Positions 24,657 through 33,412 of a stretch of DNA of 64,000 bases are shown here, one piece after another. Source of the DNA: Nocardioides pinisoli (lineage in GTDB: Bacteria; Actinomycetota; Actinomycetes; Propionibacteriales; Nocardioidaceae); NCBI RefSeq assembly GCF_024199985.1, contig NZ_JANARS010000009.1, forward strand, positions 109,322 through 173,321. The letters are read 5' to 3'. The stretch's first letter is position 1, and each line of letters begins with the position of its first letter. The translations under genes and the position numbers were made by a program. The notes beneath the pieces are model-generated. The model saw only the letters and a program-made list of their open reading frames with translations, searched no databases and had not been told where the DNA came from.

Positions 24657-24684
24657 TGAATTCCTGCGGAACCGTAGCACATTC

Positions 24685-24705
24685 CATAGCGGTCACTACG
24701 CTATG
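24685..24705. promoter_or_regulatory. TetR operator and promoter, TetR side
   Basis: CATAGCG and CGCTATG form a perfect 7-bp inverted repeat around GTCACTA, and the inner TAGCGGTCACTA matches the SDR-side operator at 11 of 12 bases. The repeat overlaps TATGAT (24702-24707), a good -10 box seven bases before the GTG start, so binding would block tetR transcription. Confidence 0.75.
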
Positions 24706-24714
24706 ATCTGAGCC

Positions 24715-25278
24715 GTGGTGGGCAGACCGAGGAGCTTCGACCGTGACACCGCGTTGGCTGCAGCAGTCGAGCAGTTCTGGCGCACCGGCTACGAAGAGAC
24801 CAGCATCGCCATGCTGACGAAGGCGATGGGCGTGACGCCGCCCAGCCTGTACGCGGCATTCGGCGACAAGGAGAGGTTGTTCGAGGAAGTCTCTGACCTC
24901 TACTTCCGTCGGACGTGTGAGGCCGTCGACCAGGCGGCCACTCGCCCGACGGCCCGCGAAGCCATCGCCACCATGCTCGACGACACAGCCCGCGCACACA
25001 CCAGCCCGGACACGCCGCTCGGCTGCCTGATGCTGACCGAGCCACGCCTGTCTGCACAACGGGGGGTCCTCCACGGCCGCCTTGCGAACCGGATCGCTCG
25101 AGGCGTCACCGATGGCGACCTACCCGCCACCGTTCAGCCGGACGAGCTGGCTTCGTTCCTGGTGGCTGTCATGCGCGGCATGTCGGGGCGCGCCAGGGAC
25201 GGAGGCTCGACGCAAGAGCTCCTTGCCATCGCCAAGTCTGCTCTGGCCGCCATACCGTCACCGCCTCCCGCTCCCTGA
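24715..25278 (+). CDS. TetR-family transcriptional repressor
   Basis: 187 residues. N-terminal helix-turn-helix (about 8-55: ALAAAVEQFWRTGYEETSIA, then MGVTPPSLYAAFGDKERLFE) and a ligand-binding C-terminal domain containing GCLMLTEPRL, as in the subfamily that controls reductases and reactive-compound responses. GTG at 24715 is likely the start of a leaderless message, given TATGAT seven bases before it; GTG 24718 is the alternative. Divergent from the SDR gene with shared operators, so it probably represses itself and the SDR and is released by a small molecule. Confidence 0.92.
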   Translation: MVGRPRSFDRDTALAAAVEQFWRTGYEETSIAMLTKAMGVTPPSLYAAFGDKERLFEEVSDLYFRRTCEAVDQAATRPTAREAIATMLDDTARAHTSPDTPLGCLMLTEPRLSAQRGVLHGRLANRIARGVTDGDLPATVQPDELASFLVAVMRGMSGRARDGGSTQELLAIAKSALAAIPSPPPAP

Positions 25279-25447
25279 CGCCCCATCGCGATGTCGCACT
25301 GGGGGGATCGACCGGTCTGCCACTCCCCCGACGTCGCCGGATGACGCACCAGGGGTGCCGTGCCGTTCCAGGACGCGAGGTGGGCCTGACGACTGTGCAG
25401 GTCAATTGCCCCTGCAGGCCCGGTGGCACGAGCCCCATGCTGGAGTC

Positions 25448-26011
25448 GTGAGCGACAAGCCCGGCGTCACCGACAGGGTGCACATCCCGTGGGCACGCCT
25501 TCTGATCATCGCCGGCGCCGCGACCATGGTGATCTCCGCAGCGGTGGGCTATGCCTGGCTCAAGCGCATGCCGGAGCTGCAGCCAGTGGACTTCGGGCAG
25601 CAGGCGCAGATCCGCGCAACGGAGTCCACGTCAGCGACCATCTTCGCGTCCACAGGTTTGTCCCAGGCACCGTCATGCGCGGTGACCTCCGGAGGCGGCG
25701 ATCCGGTCACCGTGGGCAACGCACAGCGCTATCACCAGGCGGAGGGCCTCGAGTCCGCCTTCAGCTTCCCAGTGACGGCGGGAACCAGGTACACGGTCAC
25801 GTGCAGCGGTGCGTCCGAGGATGGGCGCTTCGCGGTCGCGCGGGATCCTGCTGTCCCCGAGGGCATCTTCATCGCGGCGGGATCACTGGGGCTCGTCATG
25901 TGCGTCGTGGGGGGTCTCCTCGCCTTCCGTCAGCGGCAACGGAGGTCGCCACCGAGGTCATCCGCACCCGCATCATCCCCACATCAGCGACCAACCACTC
26001 CGCATGAGTAG
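25448..26011 (+). CDS. Small membrane protein of unknown function
   Basis: 187 residues, not recognised. Two hydrophobic helices (about 18-38, LLIIAGAATMVISAAVGYAWL; about 143-163, IFIAAGSLGLVMCVVGGLLA) flank an external domain of about 100 residues with two cysteines (APSCAV and YTVTCSG) that could pair. The tail is basic and Pro/Ser rich. The loop pattern (polar strands ending in a cysteine near the second helix) resembles small actinobacterial envelope proteins. GTG at 25448 begins this unit; the longer open frame from 25082 lies over the TetR gene. It probably has its own promoter in the 170-bp gap upstream. Confidence 0.65.
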   Translation: MSDKPGVTDRVHIPWARLLIIAGAATMVISAAVGYAWLKRMPELQPVDFGQQAQIRATESTSATIFASTGLSQAPSCAVTSGGGDPVTVGNAQRYHQAEGLESAFSFPVTAGTRYTVTCSGASEDGRFAVARDPAVPEGIFIAAGSLGLVMCVVGGLLAFRQRQRRSPPRSSAPASSPHQRPTTPHE

Positions 26012-26120
26012 AGGCCCGGGCTGCGGACGTGTCCTCCTGGGGGGCGAACTCGCCACGCAGTCGGCGGTGAGGCACTGGGAGGCTGGGTCCTGCAGCACCG
26101 TGGTGCCGCTGGCGAGAAGC

Positions 26121-26885
26121 CTAGGGGTGCGCGACGGGCGTGTCTGGGGAACGCCGAACTGGGTCCGCCCTCGACAGGGCGACGTGGGCTGCCTGCGCCG
26201 GGGGTTCGGGGAGGTCGCCGGTGTCGACGACGTACTGGGCGATCCGGGCGACCTTTACGTTGTGGTGTGAGGACAAGCGCTTGAGGACGTCGAACGCACG
26301 GGCGGAGGTCAGATCGAATCGCTCGCGCAGCATTCCGGTGGCTTCGCCGATGACTTGGCGGTTGCGCATCGCCTGGTTCATCTGGTCGCGGTTGGTGGTG
26401 CCGGCCAGGGTGACGGCGGCCTGCGCGGCCACGGCGAGGCCGTCGACGACGTCGTCGTGGTCGAAGGAATCCGGCTTCCGGGCGTACAAGGTCATCGCGG
26501 CGAGCTGGTGGCCGTCGGTGAAGAGGTGGAAGGCGAGCGCAGAGCGGATGTCGAACTTCTGACCGATGGCCGGTCCCCACCTCCCCCAGCGGGTGTCGGT
26601 GGTGACGTCGCCGACGCGGATCACATCGGTCTCCCGCAGGGCGCTGAGGCACGGACCCTCGCCGAGCTCGTGCTGGAGCTGCTCGATGTGTCGCAGGTCC
26701 TCGTGGGTGGCGGCAGGCGTGTGCACTCCGCCGGGAGTAAACACTGACAAGCCGGCGAGGTCGGCGCTGCCGACGAGCTCGAGCGCCGTCTGCACCGCAC
26801 GTTCGAGGGTGTCGTCGCTGTCGTTCGCCTCCGCGGTGGCGCGTGCGGCGTCGGCGAGCTGACGGTTGAACTCATAGCGGTCCAC
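26121..26885 (-). CDS. GAF-ANTAR domain RNA-binding antiterminator
   Basis: 254 residues. GAF sensor domain about 15-155 (LQHELGEGPCLSALRETD; SALAFHLFTDGHQLAAMTLY), then an ANTAR domain about 165-220 (RQVIGEATGMLRERFDLTSA, RAFDVLKRLSSHHN). ANTAR dimers bind paired RNA hairpins and prevent termination. GTG at 26885 is chosen because GGGAGG lies seven bases upstream and the protein then starts at the family's usual point. No dual-hexaloop target was obvious nearby. It is a frequent gene type in Nocardioides and Mycobacterium, often responding to stress or light. Confidence 0.87.
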   Translation of the reverse strand: MDRYEFNRQLADAARATAEANDSDDTLERAVQTALELVGSADLAGLSVFTPGGVHTPAATHEDLRHIEQLQHELGEGPCLSALRETDVIRVGDVTTDTRWGRWGPAIGQKFDIRSALAFHLFTDGHQLAAMTLYARKPDSFDHDDVVDGLAVAAQAAVTLAGTTNRDQMNQAMRNRQVIGEATGMLRERFDLTSARAFDVLKRLSSHHNVKVARIAQYVVDTGDLPEPPAQAAHVALSRADPVRRSPDTPVAHP

Positions 26886-27013
26886 GCCGCAGCCTCCCTC
26901 GGTGGCCCCGCGCACAGCGTAGAAGGGTAGTCAGGGGTTGTACAGCCGACGACGGTTCGCGCCCAGCTGGGACTTTGTCGCGGTAGAGCGCCTCAAGTAC
27001 GGCAGGCGGTTCG

Positions 27014-27514
27014 CTACTTGACGACCGCGTCGATGGTCTTCTTCAGAGCGCTCGGTGCGGCTGGGGTGCGTGGCGCCTTGGCTTTGGCCTCGGTCATCTC
27101 CGCACCGATCTCCTGGAGCTGCTTGCGTCCCAGGCCCTCACGTACTTGGGGAAACCACTCCTTCTCTTCCTCCTCGATGTGATGACGCACGTTCTCGATG
27201 AGCACCGTGGTCTTGGCGGTGAAGCGCTCGGCATCAGGCTTCATCGCGACCAGCTCCATGACAAGGACATCGGCGACGTGATGCTCCTCGTAGGACTCGA
27301 GCACATCGTCCTCGAGCTCGGGCAGCAGTTCCCGCACCCGGGGGTACATGACCTCGTTCTCGATGTACGTGTGGACGGTCAGGAGCTCGATCATGCGGCT
27401 GACCAACTGGCCCTTGCGAACATGCGCGTCCGGACCAAGCTTCTCGAAGTCCCTGAACGTCTTGAGAATTTCTTTGTGGTCGTTCTTCAACAGCACGATT
27501 GCGTCGGTGGACAT
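27014..27514 (-). CDS. Hemerythrin HHE domain protein
   Basis: 166 residues. A four-helix bundle with the di-iron ligands H13, H48, E52, H78, H112 and E116 (LLKNDHKEIL; VHTYIENEVMYP; EEHHVADVLV; VRHHIEEEEKEWFP). Such proteins bind oxygen, nitric oxide or store iron and often appear in stress regulons. An Ala/Lys/Pro-rich tail (about 140-166) follows the domain. GAGAGG precedes the ATG. It is alone, with 892 bp of apparently empty DNA upstream. Confidence 0.92.
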   Translation of the reverse strand: MSTDAIVLLKNDHKEILKTFRDFEKLGPDAHVRKGQLVSRMIELLTVHTYIENEVMYPRVRELLPELEDDVLESYEEHHVADVLVMELVAMKPDAERFTAKTTVLIENVRHHIEEEEKEWFPQVREGLGRKQLQEIGAEMTEAKAKAPRTPAAPSALKKTIDAVVK

Positions 27515-28406
27515 GTGAGCCTCTCGAATCGGTCAGCAAGGCGGCTGCTCAGCCGGTTCCAGTGTCTCTGGACTTCGGATGTGCCGCCCCACCCGCAAGG
27601 ACCACGGCGCGCTCGACTTACGAACAGACGGTGGTGATCGGGGCCGCGAGCGCCCGGCTGGCCGCCTGCTTCGGTCCTCGAGCAGCCGGTGTCGAGGCCC
27701 CCGTGACACTGAGGCGTTCTTGAGCGACGCCCCGTCACGGTGACCAGCGGGCCGCAGACCGGTAATGAGGCACACCAGAACAGCTGGTGGGCAGCCGCAT
27801 GGAGAGCTGCCCGCCGACCACCTGGACCGAGTCTGGCCAGACATTCGGTCTATACGAATCATCCAATGGCTGCCTGTCGGCCCCGGCTCACGAGTTCTGC
27901 ACGGGCCTCGCACCATCAGCACATCGGCCGGTCTTGGCAAGAGGCTGTTGCCAGCACGGTATGAACATGCGGCTCGCACAGGTGGGTACGACGGGTCAGG
28001 CCGCTTGGGCAGCCTGCAGGAACCTGAGCGGCCCAGGCCCGGGTGCTCAAGAAGCGGGCACCCGGGCCGGCACCCAGCGGCCTGCCGTGCCGACCAATCA
28101 CCCTGCCGCAGCCCAGCACCGACCTCCCCGCGCCCGACGGATCGACTGCCAGCCCACGACTGCCACCACTGGGTGTGCGCTGCATCTTGCGCCTGCAACA
28201 AGCCACCGCAGCGTCGCGGCGGCGGGAGCGTGTCCCATGCCGCGCTAGACTGGCGCTACTACTGCAGGCGGTAGGCCGATGCCTCGGCTACGGGGCGCAC
28301 GGGCACTGGCGCTTGTAGCGATGGCAGGTGGTGACGCGATGATCTCGCGCCCCAGCACGGCACTATCGCCCGCGTATTCAGGGCTTGCGTTCGCCTCTGG
28401 CCCGGT
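27515..28406. other. 892-bp gap without a recognisable gene
   Basis: Several long open frames cross this stretch on both strands, as expected at high GC, but none shows a domain, signal peptide or credible start. It contains a strong hairpin at 28036-28068 and a 7-bp stem near 27789-27813 (GGGCAGC/GCTGCCC). TAGACT near 28246 is a possible -10 for the glycosyltransferase. It may be decayed DNA of the accessory region. Confidence 0.55.
28036..28068. terminator. Hairpin in the empty stretch
   Basis: GGCCCGGGTGC pairs perfectly with GCACCCGGGCC (11 bp) around an 11-base loop. No recognised gene ends at it, so it may mark the end of a lost gene or regulate the glycosyltransferase transcript. Confidence 0.35.
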
Positions 28407-29528
28407 GTGATCTCGTTCGTGTGGTCGCCCGGTGAAGCGTTGCCGGCGGGCACCGGAGGCTCAGAGAACTTCACGGTCGGCCAGGTCCGCGAGCTGATCA
28501 GGCGCGGCGTGGACGCGCGCGTGGTGACGGTGGGTGCCGGGCTGTCCGACGGGCGCGACGAGTTCGACGATGTGCCGTTCCACTCCGTCGAGATCCTCGA
28601 CGACCTGAGTCGCCTCGACGACACAGTGGTCTTCGTGAGCGAGGCCCCTCCCGTGCGTACGCAGCATCCCGCCTACCAGATCCTCCATGTTCCTCCGCCT
28701 CTGCGTGGACACGAACGGCTGGCCGTGACCGCCGGGACCCGCGATCGGACGCTGATCGCCACCAGCCGCTTCGCCGCGCGCCTGTGGTCGGACTTCCTCG
28801 ACGTCAGCCTCGAGACCGTGCACGTGGTGTATCCGTTCGCCGAGCCGGCGTTCGCCGTCCAGTCCCGCCCGGAGCACACCGGCCCGACGAGGGTGCTCTA
28901 CGCGGGCCGGCTGACGCCGGAGAAGGGGATCTTCACCCTGCTCTCCATGCTCCACACCGATCTGTTCGAGGGCCCCCAGATGTCGGTCACCGTCACGAGC
29001 GCGGGATCCGACAAGCCACACGGCGCGCTGATCGAGCGAATGCTCGCCACCAACCCGCGCCTCGACCTCGTCGCGGCACGACGTACGCCGGCCGGCATGG
29101 CTGCGCTCCTCGCAGAGCACGACGTCGTGGTCATGCCCTCCAACAGCCAGTACTGGCACGAGACCTTCGGCATCCTCTCCATCGAGGCCCAGCACGCCGG
29201 GTGCCGCGTCATCGCCTCCGACGACGGCGGACTACCCGAGACCGACTGCGGCGCACTCGCACTCATTGCCCCGGACGACGCCGAGGCGCTGGCCCGCGGC
29301 ATCCTCGCCGCGCAACTCCTGGGACCGATTCCGCCTCATGTTCGGAAGCAGGCGACGCAATCGTTCACGGTCGCCGATTCAGTCGACAGCCTGCTCCAAG
29401 TCCTCCGCGCGACGCCCGCCTCCACCCCGTGGGCCGTCCTTCAGGACCTCGAAACCCTGGCGGCGCTGCCATCCCTCGCCCCTCCGCACGAACGATCGAG
29501 CCCTGACGACCTTCCGATGGGGGTCTAG
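28407..29528 (+). CDS. Glycosyltransferase, GT4-like
   Basis: 373 residues of GT-B fold. N-terminal part has GTGGSENFTVGQVRELIRRG, the sugar-nucleotide half RVLYAGRLTPEKGIFTLLS, and the catalytic-loop motif HETFGILSIEAQHAGCRVIA with the ExxxxxE spacing typical of GT4. The donor is a nucleotide sugar and acceptor is unknown. GTG at 28407 is used; no ribosome-binding site is visible. The final 40 residues are disordered. It is unaccompanied by other sugar genes, so may be a passenger of the accessory region. Confidence 0.85.
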   Translation: MISFVWSPGEALPAGTGGSENFTVGQVRELIRRGVDARVVTVGAGLSDGRDEFDDVPFHSVEILDDLSRLDDTVVFVSEAPPVRTQHPAYQILHVPPPLRGHERLAVTAGTRDRTLIATSRFAARLWSDFLDVSLETVHVVYPFAEPAFAVQSRPEHTGPTRVLYAGRLTPEKGIFTLLSMLHTDLFEGPQMSVTVTSAGSDKPHGALIERMLATNPRLDLVAARRTPAGMAALLAEHDVVVMPSNSQYWHETFGILSIEAQHAGCRVIASDDGGLPETDCGALALIAPDDAEALARGILAAQLLGPIPPHVRKQATQSFTVADSVDSLLQVLRATPASTPWAVLQDLETLAALPSLAPPHERSSPDDLPMGV

Positions 29529-29584
29529 CCCTGAACCCGCGCCTGCCCGTCCCATGAGCCTCCACCACCCCTAGGGAAGACACC

Positions 29585-30148
29585 ATGCCCGAATCCCCTC
29601 CCGCGTCCAGCAACGCATCGACATCCCCCGGAAGCACCCCAGGAGACGCCCCCGGGACAGTCTCAGCGACGACCTCTGCCGTGGCTTCCTGGGTGAGGCG
29701 GCGCGATGGCAACGCGGCGGATGTCCACTACCTCGAGGAGGCGCGCGCCGCACTCGGGCCGATCATGGCCGCGAGCAGGGACATCGCCGCCTCCGGGCGC
29801 AGCCACCACGTGCGGGCACTAGGTCGACTGGCGCTTGCCGAGCAGGCTGACCAACTCGCCGCGATCGCGGCAGCACTGAGCGCGTGGGGGCAACTGGACG
29901 CCCGCAGCGCTTCCAGTTCCACGCCGTTCCCCGACGCGATTCCCGAGCGGCACAGCACGGATCAGGACCGGAACTTCGCCGACCACCTGGCAGCGCACGC
30001 CCACGCCTCGCTTGCATCGGCTCGCGCCGAGATGATCACCGGCGCCAGCCCCACGGCCCGGTCCATCGCTGAGCAGGCCATCCACGTACACGACCGGCGT
30101 CTGGCCGCGATCATCCTCCTCTTCCCGCCAACAACACCGCGACCCTGA
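29585..30148 (+). CDS. DUF305-like helical protein with two degenerate repeats
   Basis: 187 residues, not firmly recognised. After a Ser/Pro/Ala-rich lead of about 35 residues there are two similar helical segments: HHVRALGRLALAEQADQLAAI (about 80-100) and PTARSIAEQAIHVHDRRLAAI (about 155-175). Each is preceded by a D-x-x-(Y/F) and a short helix. This is the pattern of the ferritin-like DUF305 fold, but its HH and M residues are only partly kept. No signal peptide is visible. AGGGAAG precedes the ATG. It follows the glycosyltransferase by 56 bp in the same direction. Confidence 0.55.
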   Translation: MPESPPASSNASTSPGSTPGDAPGTVSATTSAVASWVRRRDGNAADVHYLEEARAALGPIMAASRDIAASGRSHHVRALGRLALAEQADQLAAIAAALSAWGQLDARSASSSTPFPDAIPERHSTDQDRNFADHLAAHAHASLASARAEMITGASPTARSIAEQAIHVHDRRLAAIILLFPPTTPRP

Positions 30149-30657
30149 CCACACCCAATGAGTCGCACAGTCGCCACCTCACCGCGCGGCCCGGGCGAGC
30201 CGACCCTCCCGTCTCACACTTGGCAACTCGTGAAGATCGACGAACCTCGAAACGTGCGGGCAGGTCCATGGCAGAGACAGCTCGGAGCTTCGCGCCAGCT
30301 CGCCATTCCGGCGGGCCTCGACCCCCTCACCTGCATGTGCGACCTACCCGAGTTTCGCCACCGGCGCGATCCGATCAGAAGTCAGTCCAGTGGGCAGTGC
30401 GCGCTGGGCGCGATGTGACGAGGTGCCGCCCGCCTCCTGGTGGGGCTGCCCGCGCTGTAAGGGGCAACCAACCCAGACCGACCCCCGTGAGGCCAGCTGT
30501 ACCGCCTCGGGACCTCGCGGGACATCCACCCGGGGGAACAGTGCACTCCCCAGGCCCACAGGGGCCTTCAGTGTCGTCATGGCGACCCAGTAACGATTCG
30601 CTGGCCAAGGCAGGCCAAATTGGAGCAACGTTCTTGAGGAGCCGGACCCGGCGCTCC
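30149..30657. other. About 0.5-kb stretch with no supported gene
   Basis: No frame shows a convincing protein; small frames such as 30158-30418 and 30390-30593 have neither family features nor good ribosome-binding sites. It precedes the integrase remnant and is probably the decayed front of that gene plus flanking element DNA. Confidence 0.5.
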
Positions 30658-31032
30658 GCCGTGGACGCCTGGATGACCAAGAAGCGTTCTGGTCCCAGGC
30701 CGAATTCGGACATGCCTGAGATCATCGACCTACTCCTCGCCACCGGATGCCGTATCGGGGAAGTACTTGCCCTCCGCTGGACAGACATCGACCTGTCTGC
30801 GACGCCCCCGACGGTCTCGATCAGCGGGACGATCAAGACGGAGACCGGGAAGGGCACCTTCCGGAAGGCGAAGCCCGAATCCGACGCTTCCAAGCGCACG
30901 ATCGCCCTGCCGCCGTTCGCTGTCGCCGTACGCAGGGCTCGCCAGACCGAGGCAAAGCCGGTCATGCGACAGAGTTTTCGGGACATGAACGTGGCACGAG
31001 GCGATTCGGCTCGAAACGCAAGTAGCCCCTGA
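30658..31032 (+). pseudogene. Broken tyrosine-recombinase (phage/ICE integrase) fragment
   Basis: The frame reads AVDAWMTKKRSGPRPNSDMP, then LLLATGCRIGEVLALRWTDI and SATPPTVSISGTIK, which is the first third of an actinophage-type integrase catalytic domain, including the first catalytic arginine (GCRIGE). The similarity stops near 30960; the HxxR, second His and Tyr are missing, and the frame ends in a terminator hairpin. The N-terminal arm-binding and core-binding domains upstream are also unrecognisable. It abuts tRNA-Pro, the common integration target, so it marks an old element. Confidence 0.8.
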
Positions 31033-31061
31033 CCAGCGTTTCCGCTGGTCAGGGGCTACTT
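31020..31061 (-). terminator. tRNA-Pro terminator
   Basis: A perfect 19-bp stem (31020-31038 with 31043-31061, loop TTTC/GAAA) lies six bases beyond the tRNA 3' end. On the minus strand it is followed by GCGTTTC. It also supplies the stop codon that closes the integrase remnant on the plus strand. Confidence 0.8.
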
Positions 31062-31066
31062 CTCGG

Positions 31067-31140
<74 letters not shown>

Positions 31141-31351
31141 AGTGCCTCCGGCGCGAGGCCTGCGAAGCGAGGGGAACACTACCGCAGCCCCTCCACCGCC
31201 ACGGAATCGACCCGCCATCCAGGCCGTCGGCCGGCCTCGCACCGCTCATGTGCGGCAGGCCTCCTAGTCCGAGTGGGCCATTTGTGCCGAAACCCCCGAG
31301 CCCCTCCCGCCTGCCGTCCGACCATGGACCGTCGACCTGTGGGGGTTCCTG

Positions 31352-32029
31352 ATGCCAGCACTGAAGCGTGCAGGCCTGCTGGTCGCCGCGATCGCGGCGG
31401 CTGTCGGGCTGGGTCTCGTCGCGCCCGCCCACGCGGCGCCCGAGACCGTCGTGCACCAGGACGCGCGCACGGCCGAGGCGGTCGCCGAGGCGATGGCGCT
31501 CGCCGAGCAGGTCGCGGAGCGCCAGCAGACGCTCGTGGCGCTCAACCGTCGCGCCGCCGCCCGCGACCGGGAGCTCATCGGTCACCGTGAGGTGCTGGCG
31601 ACCTACGGCTACCACGGCGACCCCGACGCGGTGCGCGCCGTCCTGCCGCTGGCGTCGTACGACCTGTCGGCCGGCTTCGGGCTGACCGGCCCGCTCTGGG
31701 AGGCAGAGCACGGCGGCCAGGACTTCAGCGCCTACGCCGGTGAGCCGCTGGTCGCGGTCGCCGACGGCGTCGTCACCGAGGTGGCGTACGCCGGCCCCTA
31801 CGGCCTGCGCACGATCCTCACGCTCCCCGACGGCACCGAGGTCTGGTACTGCCACCAGACCGACGCGACCGTCGTCGTCGGCCAGGAGGTCGCCCTCACG
31901 GACGTCATCGGCAGCGTCGGCTCCACCGGCAACTCCACCGGGCCGCACCTCCACCTCGAGGTGCGCCCGGCCGCGGGCAGCCCGGTCGACCCGATGGAGT
32001 GGCTGCGCGACCGGGGCCTCGAGCCCTGA
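31352..32029 (+). CDS. Secreted M23/LytM peptidase
   Basis: 225 residues. Signal peptide about 1-28 (GLLVAAIAAAVGLGLVAPAHA), a helical region about 35-80, then an M23 domain with all zinc ligands: H120 and D124 (HGGQD), H168 (WYCHQT) and the H199-L-H201 pair (GPHLHLEV). These enzymes cut peptide cross-links in peptidoglycan, or, when degenerate, activate amidases; here the active site is complete. ATG at 31352 is behind GGGGG. The gene converges on der with a 9-bp gap. Confidence 0.93.
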   Translation: MPALKRAGLLVAAIAAAVGLGLVAPAHAAPETVVHQDARTAEAVAEAMALAEQVAERQQTLVALNRRAAARDRELIGHREVLATYGYHGDPDAVRAVLPLASYDLSAGFGLTGPLWEAEHGGQDFSAYAGEPLVAVADGVVTEVAYAGPYGLRTILTLPDGTEVWYCHQTDATVVVGQEVALTDVIGSVGSTGNSTGPHLHLEVRPAAGSPVDPMEWLRDRGLEP

Positions 32030-32038
32030 GTCGAGCCG

Positions 32039-33406
32039 TCAGCGCTTGCGCTTCTCCCGCGGCTTCTGCTGGATGATGATCGGCGTGCCGACGAAGCCGA
32101 ACTCCTCGCGCAGGCGTCGCTCGATGAACCGCTCGTAGGCGGCGTCGAGCTTGCCGCTGGTGAAGAGCACGAACGTCGGCGGGGCCACGGACGGCTGGGT
32201 CGCGAAGAGGATCTTGGGCTGCTTGCCGCTGCGCACGGGGTGGGGGTGCTCGGCGACGAGGCGACCCAGGAACGTGTTGAGGGCGCCAGTTCCGATGCGC
32301 GTCTCCCACCCCTCGAGGGCCTTGTCGATCGCCGGGACGAGGCGGTCGACGTGCCAGCCGGTGCGCGCGGTGAAGTTGATCCGCGGCGCCCACTTCAGCT
32401 GCACGAGGTCGCGCTCGATCTCGCGCTCGAGGTAGTAGCGACGCTCCTCGTCGACGAGGTCCCACTTGTTGAAGGCGATCACCATGGCTCGGCCCGCGTC
32501 GCGGATCGTCTGGATGATGCGCATGTCCTGCTCGGAGACGGTCTCGCTGGCGTCGAGCACCAGGACCGCCACCTCGGCGCGGTCGATCGCGGTCGTGGTG
32601 CGCAGGGAGGCGTAGTACTCGTGGCCCGACGCCTGGTTGACCCGCTTGCGGATGCCGGCGGTGTCGATGAAGCGCCAGGTGCGGTCGCCGAGCTGGATCA
32701 GCTCGTCGACCGGGTCGACGGTGGTGCCGGCCGCGTTGTCGACGACGACGCGGTCCTCCTTCGCGAGCATGTTGAGCAGGGAAGATTTGCCGACGTTGGG
32801 CTTGCCGACGATGGCGATGCGGCGCGGACCGCCGACCTCCTCGAAGCTCTCCTGCGGCGTCTCGGGCAGGGCCGCCAGGATCGCGTCGAGCATGTCGCCG
32901 GAGCCGCGCCCGTGCAGCGCGGAGACGGCGAAGGGCTCGCCGAGGCCGAGGTTCCACAGGCCGTAGGCCTCGGCCTCGGTGCGGGCGTCGTCGACCTTGT
33001 TGGCCGCCAGCACGACCGGCTTGCCCGACTTGCGCAGGATGCGGACGACCGCCTCGTCGGCGTCGGTGATCCCGACGGTGGCGTCGACGACGAACAGCAC
33101 GGCGTCGGCCAGCGTGACGGCCACCTCGGCCTGCCCGGCGATGCGCTCGGCGAGCCCGCGGGCGTCGGGGTCCCAGCCGCCGGTGTCGACGACGGTGAAG
33201 GCGCGACCACTCCAGTTGGCGTCGTAGGAGACACGGTCACGGGTCACGCCCGGACGGTCCTCCACGACGGCCTCGCGGCGCCCGATGATCCGGTTGACGA
33301 GGGTCGACTTGCCCACGTTGGGTCGGCCCACCACTGCCAGGACCGGGGTGGGGCCGGTCGGCTCGTCGGTGGACGCGGACGCGAGGTCGGCGTCGTTCTC
33401 AGTCAT
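32039..33406 (-). CDS. der: GTPase Der (EngA), 50S ribosome assembly
   Basis: 455 residues with two tandem GTPase domains and a KH-like C-terminal domain (about 375-450). First P-loop GRPNVGKS at 27-34, with DRPGVTRD and DTGGW; second P-loop GKPNVGKS near 200, with DTAGIRKR and NKWD. It ends in a basic QKPREKRKR tail. Der is essential for 50S subunit maturation. It is the last gene of the parA-to-der operon, six bases after plsC, matching Rv1712-Rv1713. No ribosome-binding site is visible, so coupling to plsC is likely. Confidence 0.97.
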   Translation of the reverse strand: MTENDADLASASTDEPTGPTPVLAVVGRPNVGKSTLVNRIIGRREAVVEDRPGVTRDRVSYDANWSGRAFTVVDTGGWDPDARGLAERIAGQAEVAVTLADAVLFVVDATVGITDADEAVVRILRKSGKPVVLAANKVDDARTEAEAYGLWNLGLGEPFAVSALHGRGSGDMLDAILAALPETPQESFEEVGGPRRIAIVGKPNVGKSSLLNMLAKEDRVVVDNAAGTTVDPVDELIQLGDRTWRFIDTAGIRKRVNQASGHEYYASLRTTTAIDRAEVAVLVLDASETVSEQDMRIIQTIRDAGRAMVIAFNKWDLVDEERRYYLEREIERDLVQLKWAPRINFTARTGWHVDRLVPAIDKALEGWETRIGTGALNTFLGRLVAEHPHPVRSGKQPKILFATQPSVAPPTFVLFTSGKLDAAYERFIERRLREEFGFVGTPIIIQQKPREKRKR

Positions 33407-33412
33407 TCGTGA

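Noticed and set aside
27533..28201. Minus-strand open frame of 222 residues in the 892-bp gap
   Set aside because: No ribosome-binding site, domain, membrane segment or plausible composition; treated as chance.
30390..30593. Small frame with a CPRC pair and an upstream Cys, possible zinc-finger protein
   Set aside because: Only one CxxC pair, no ribosome-binding site, and it lies in decayed element DNA.
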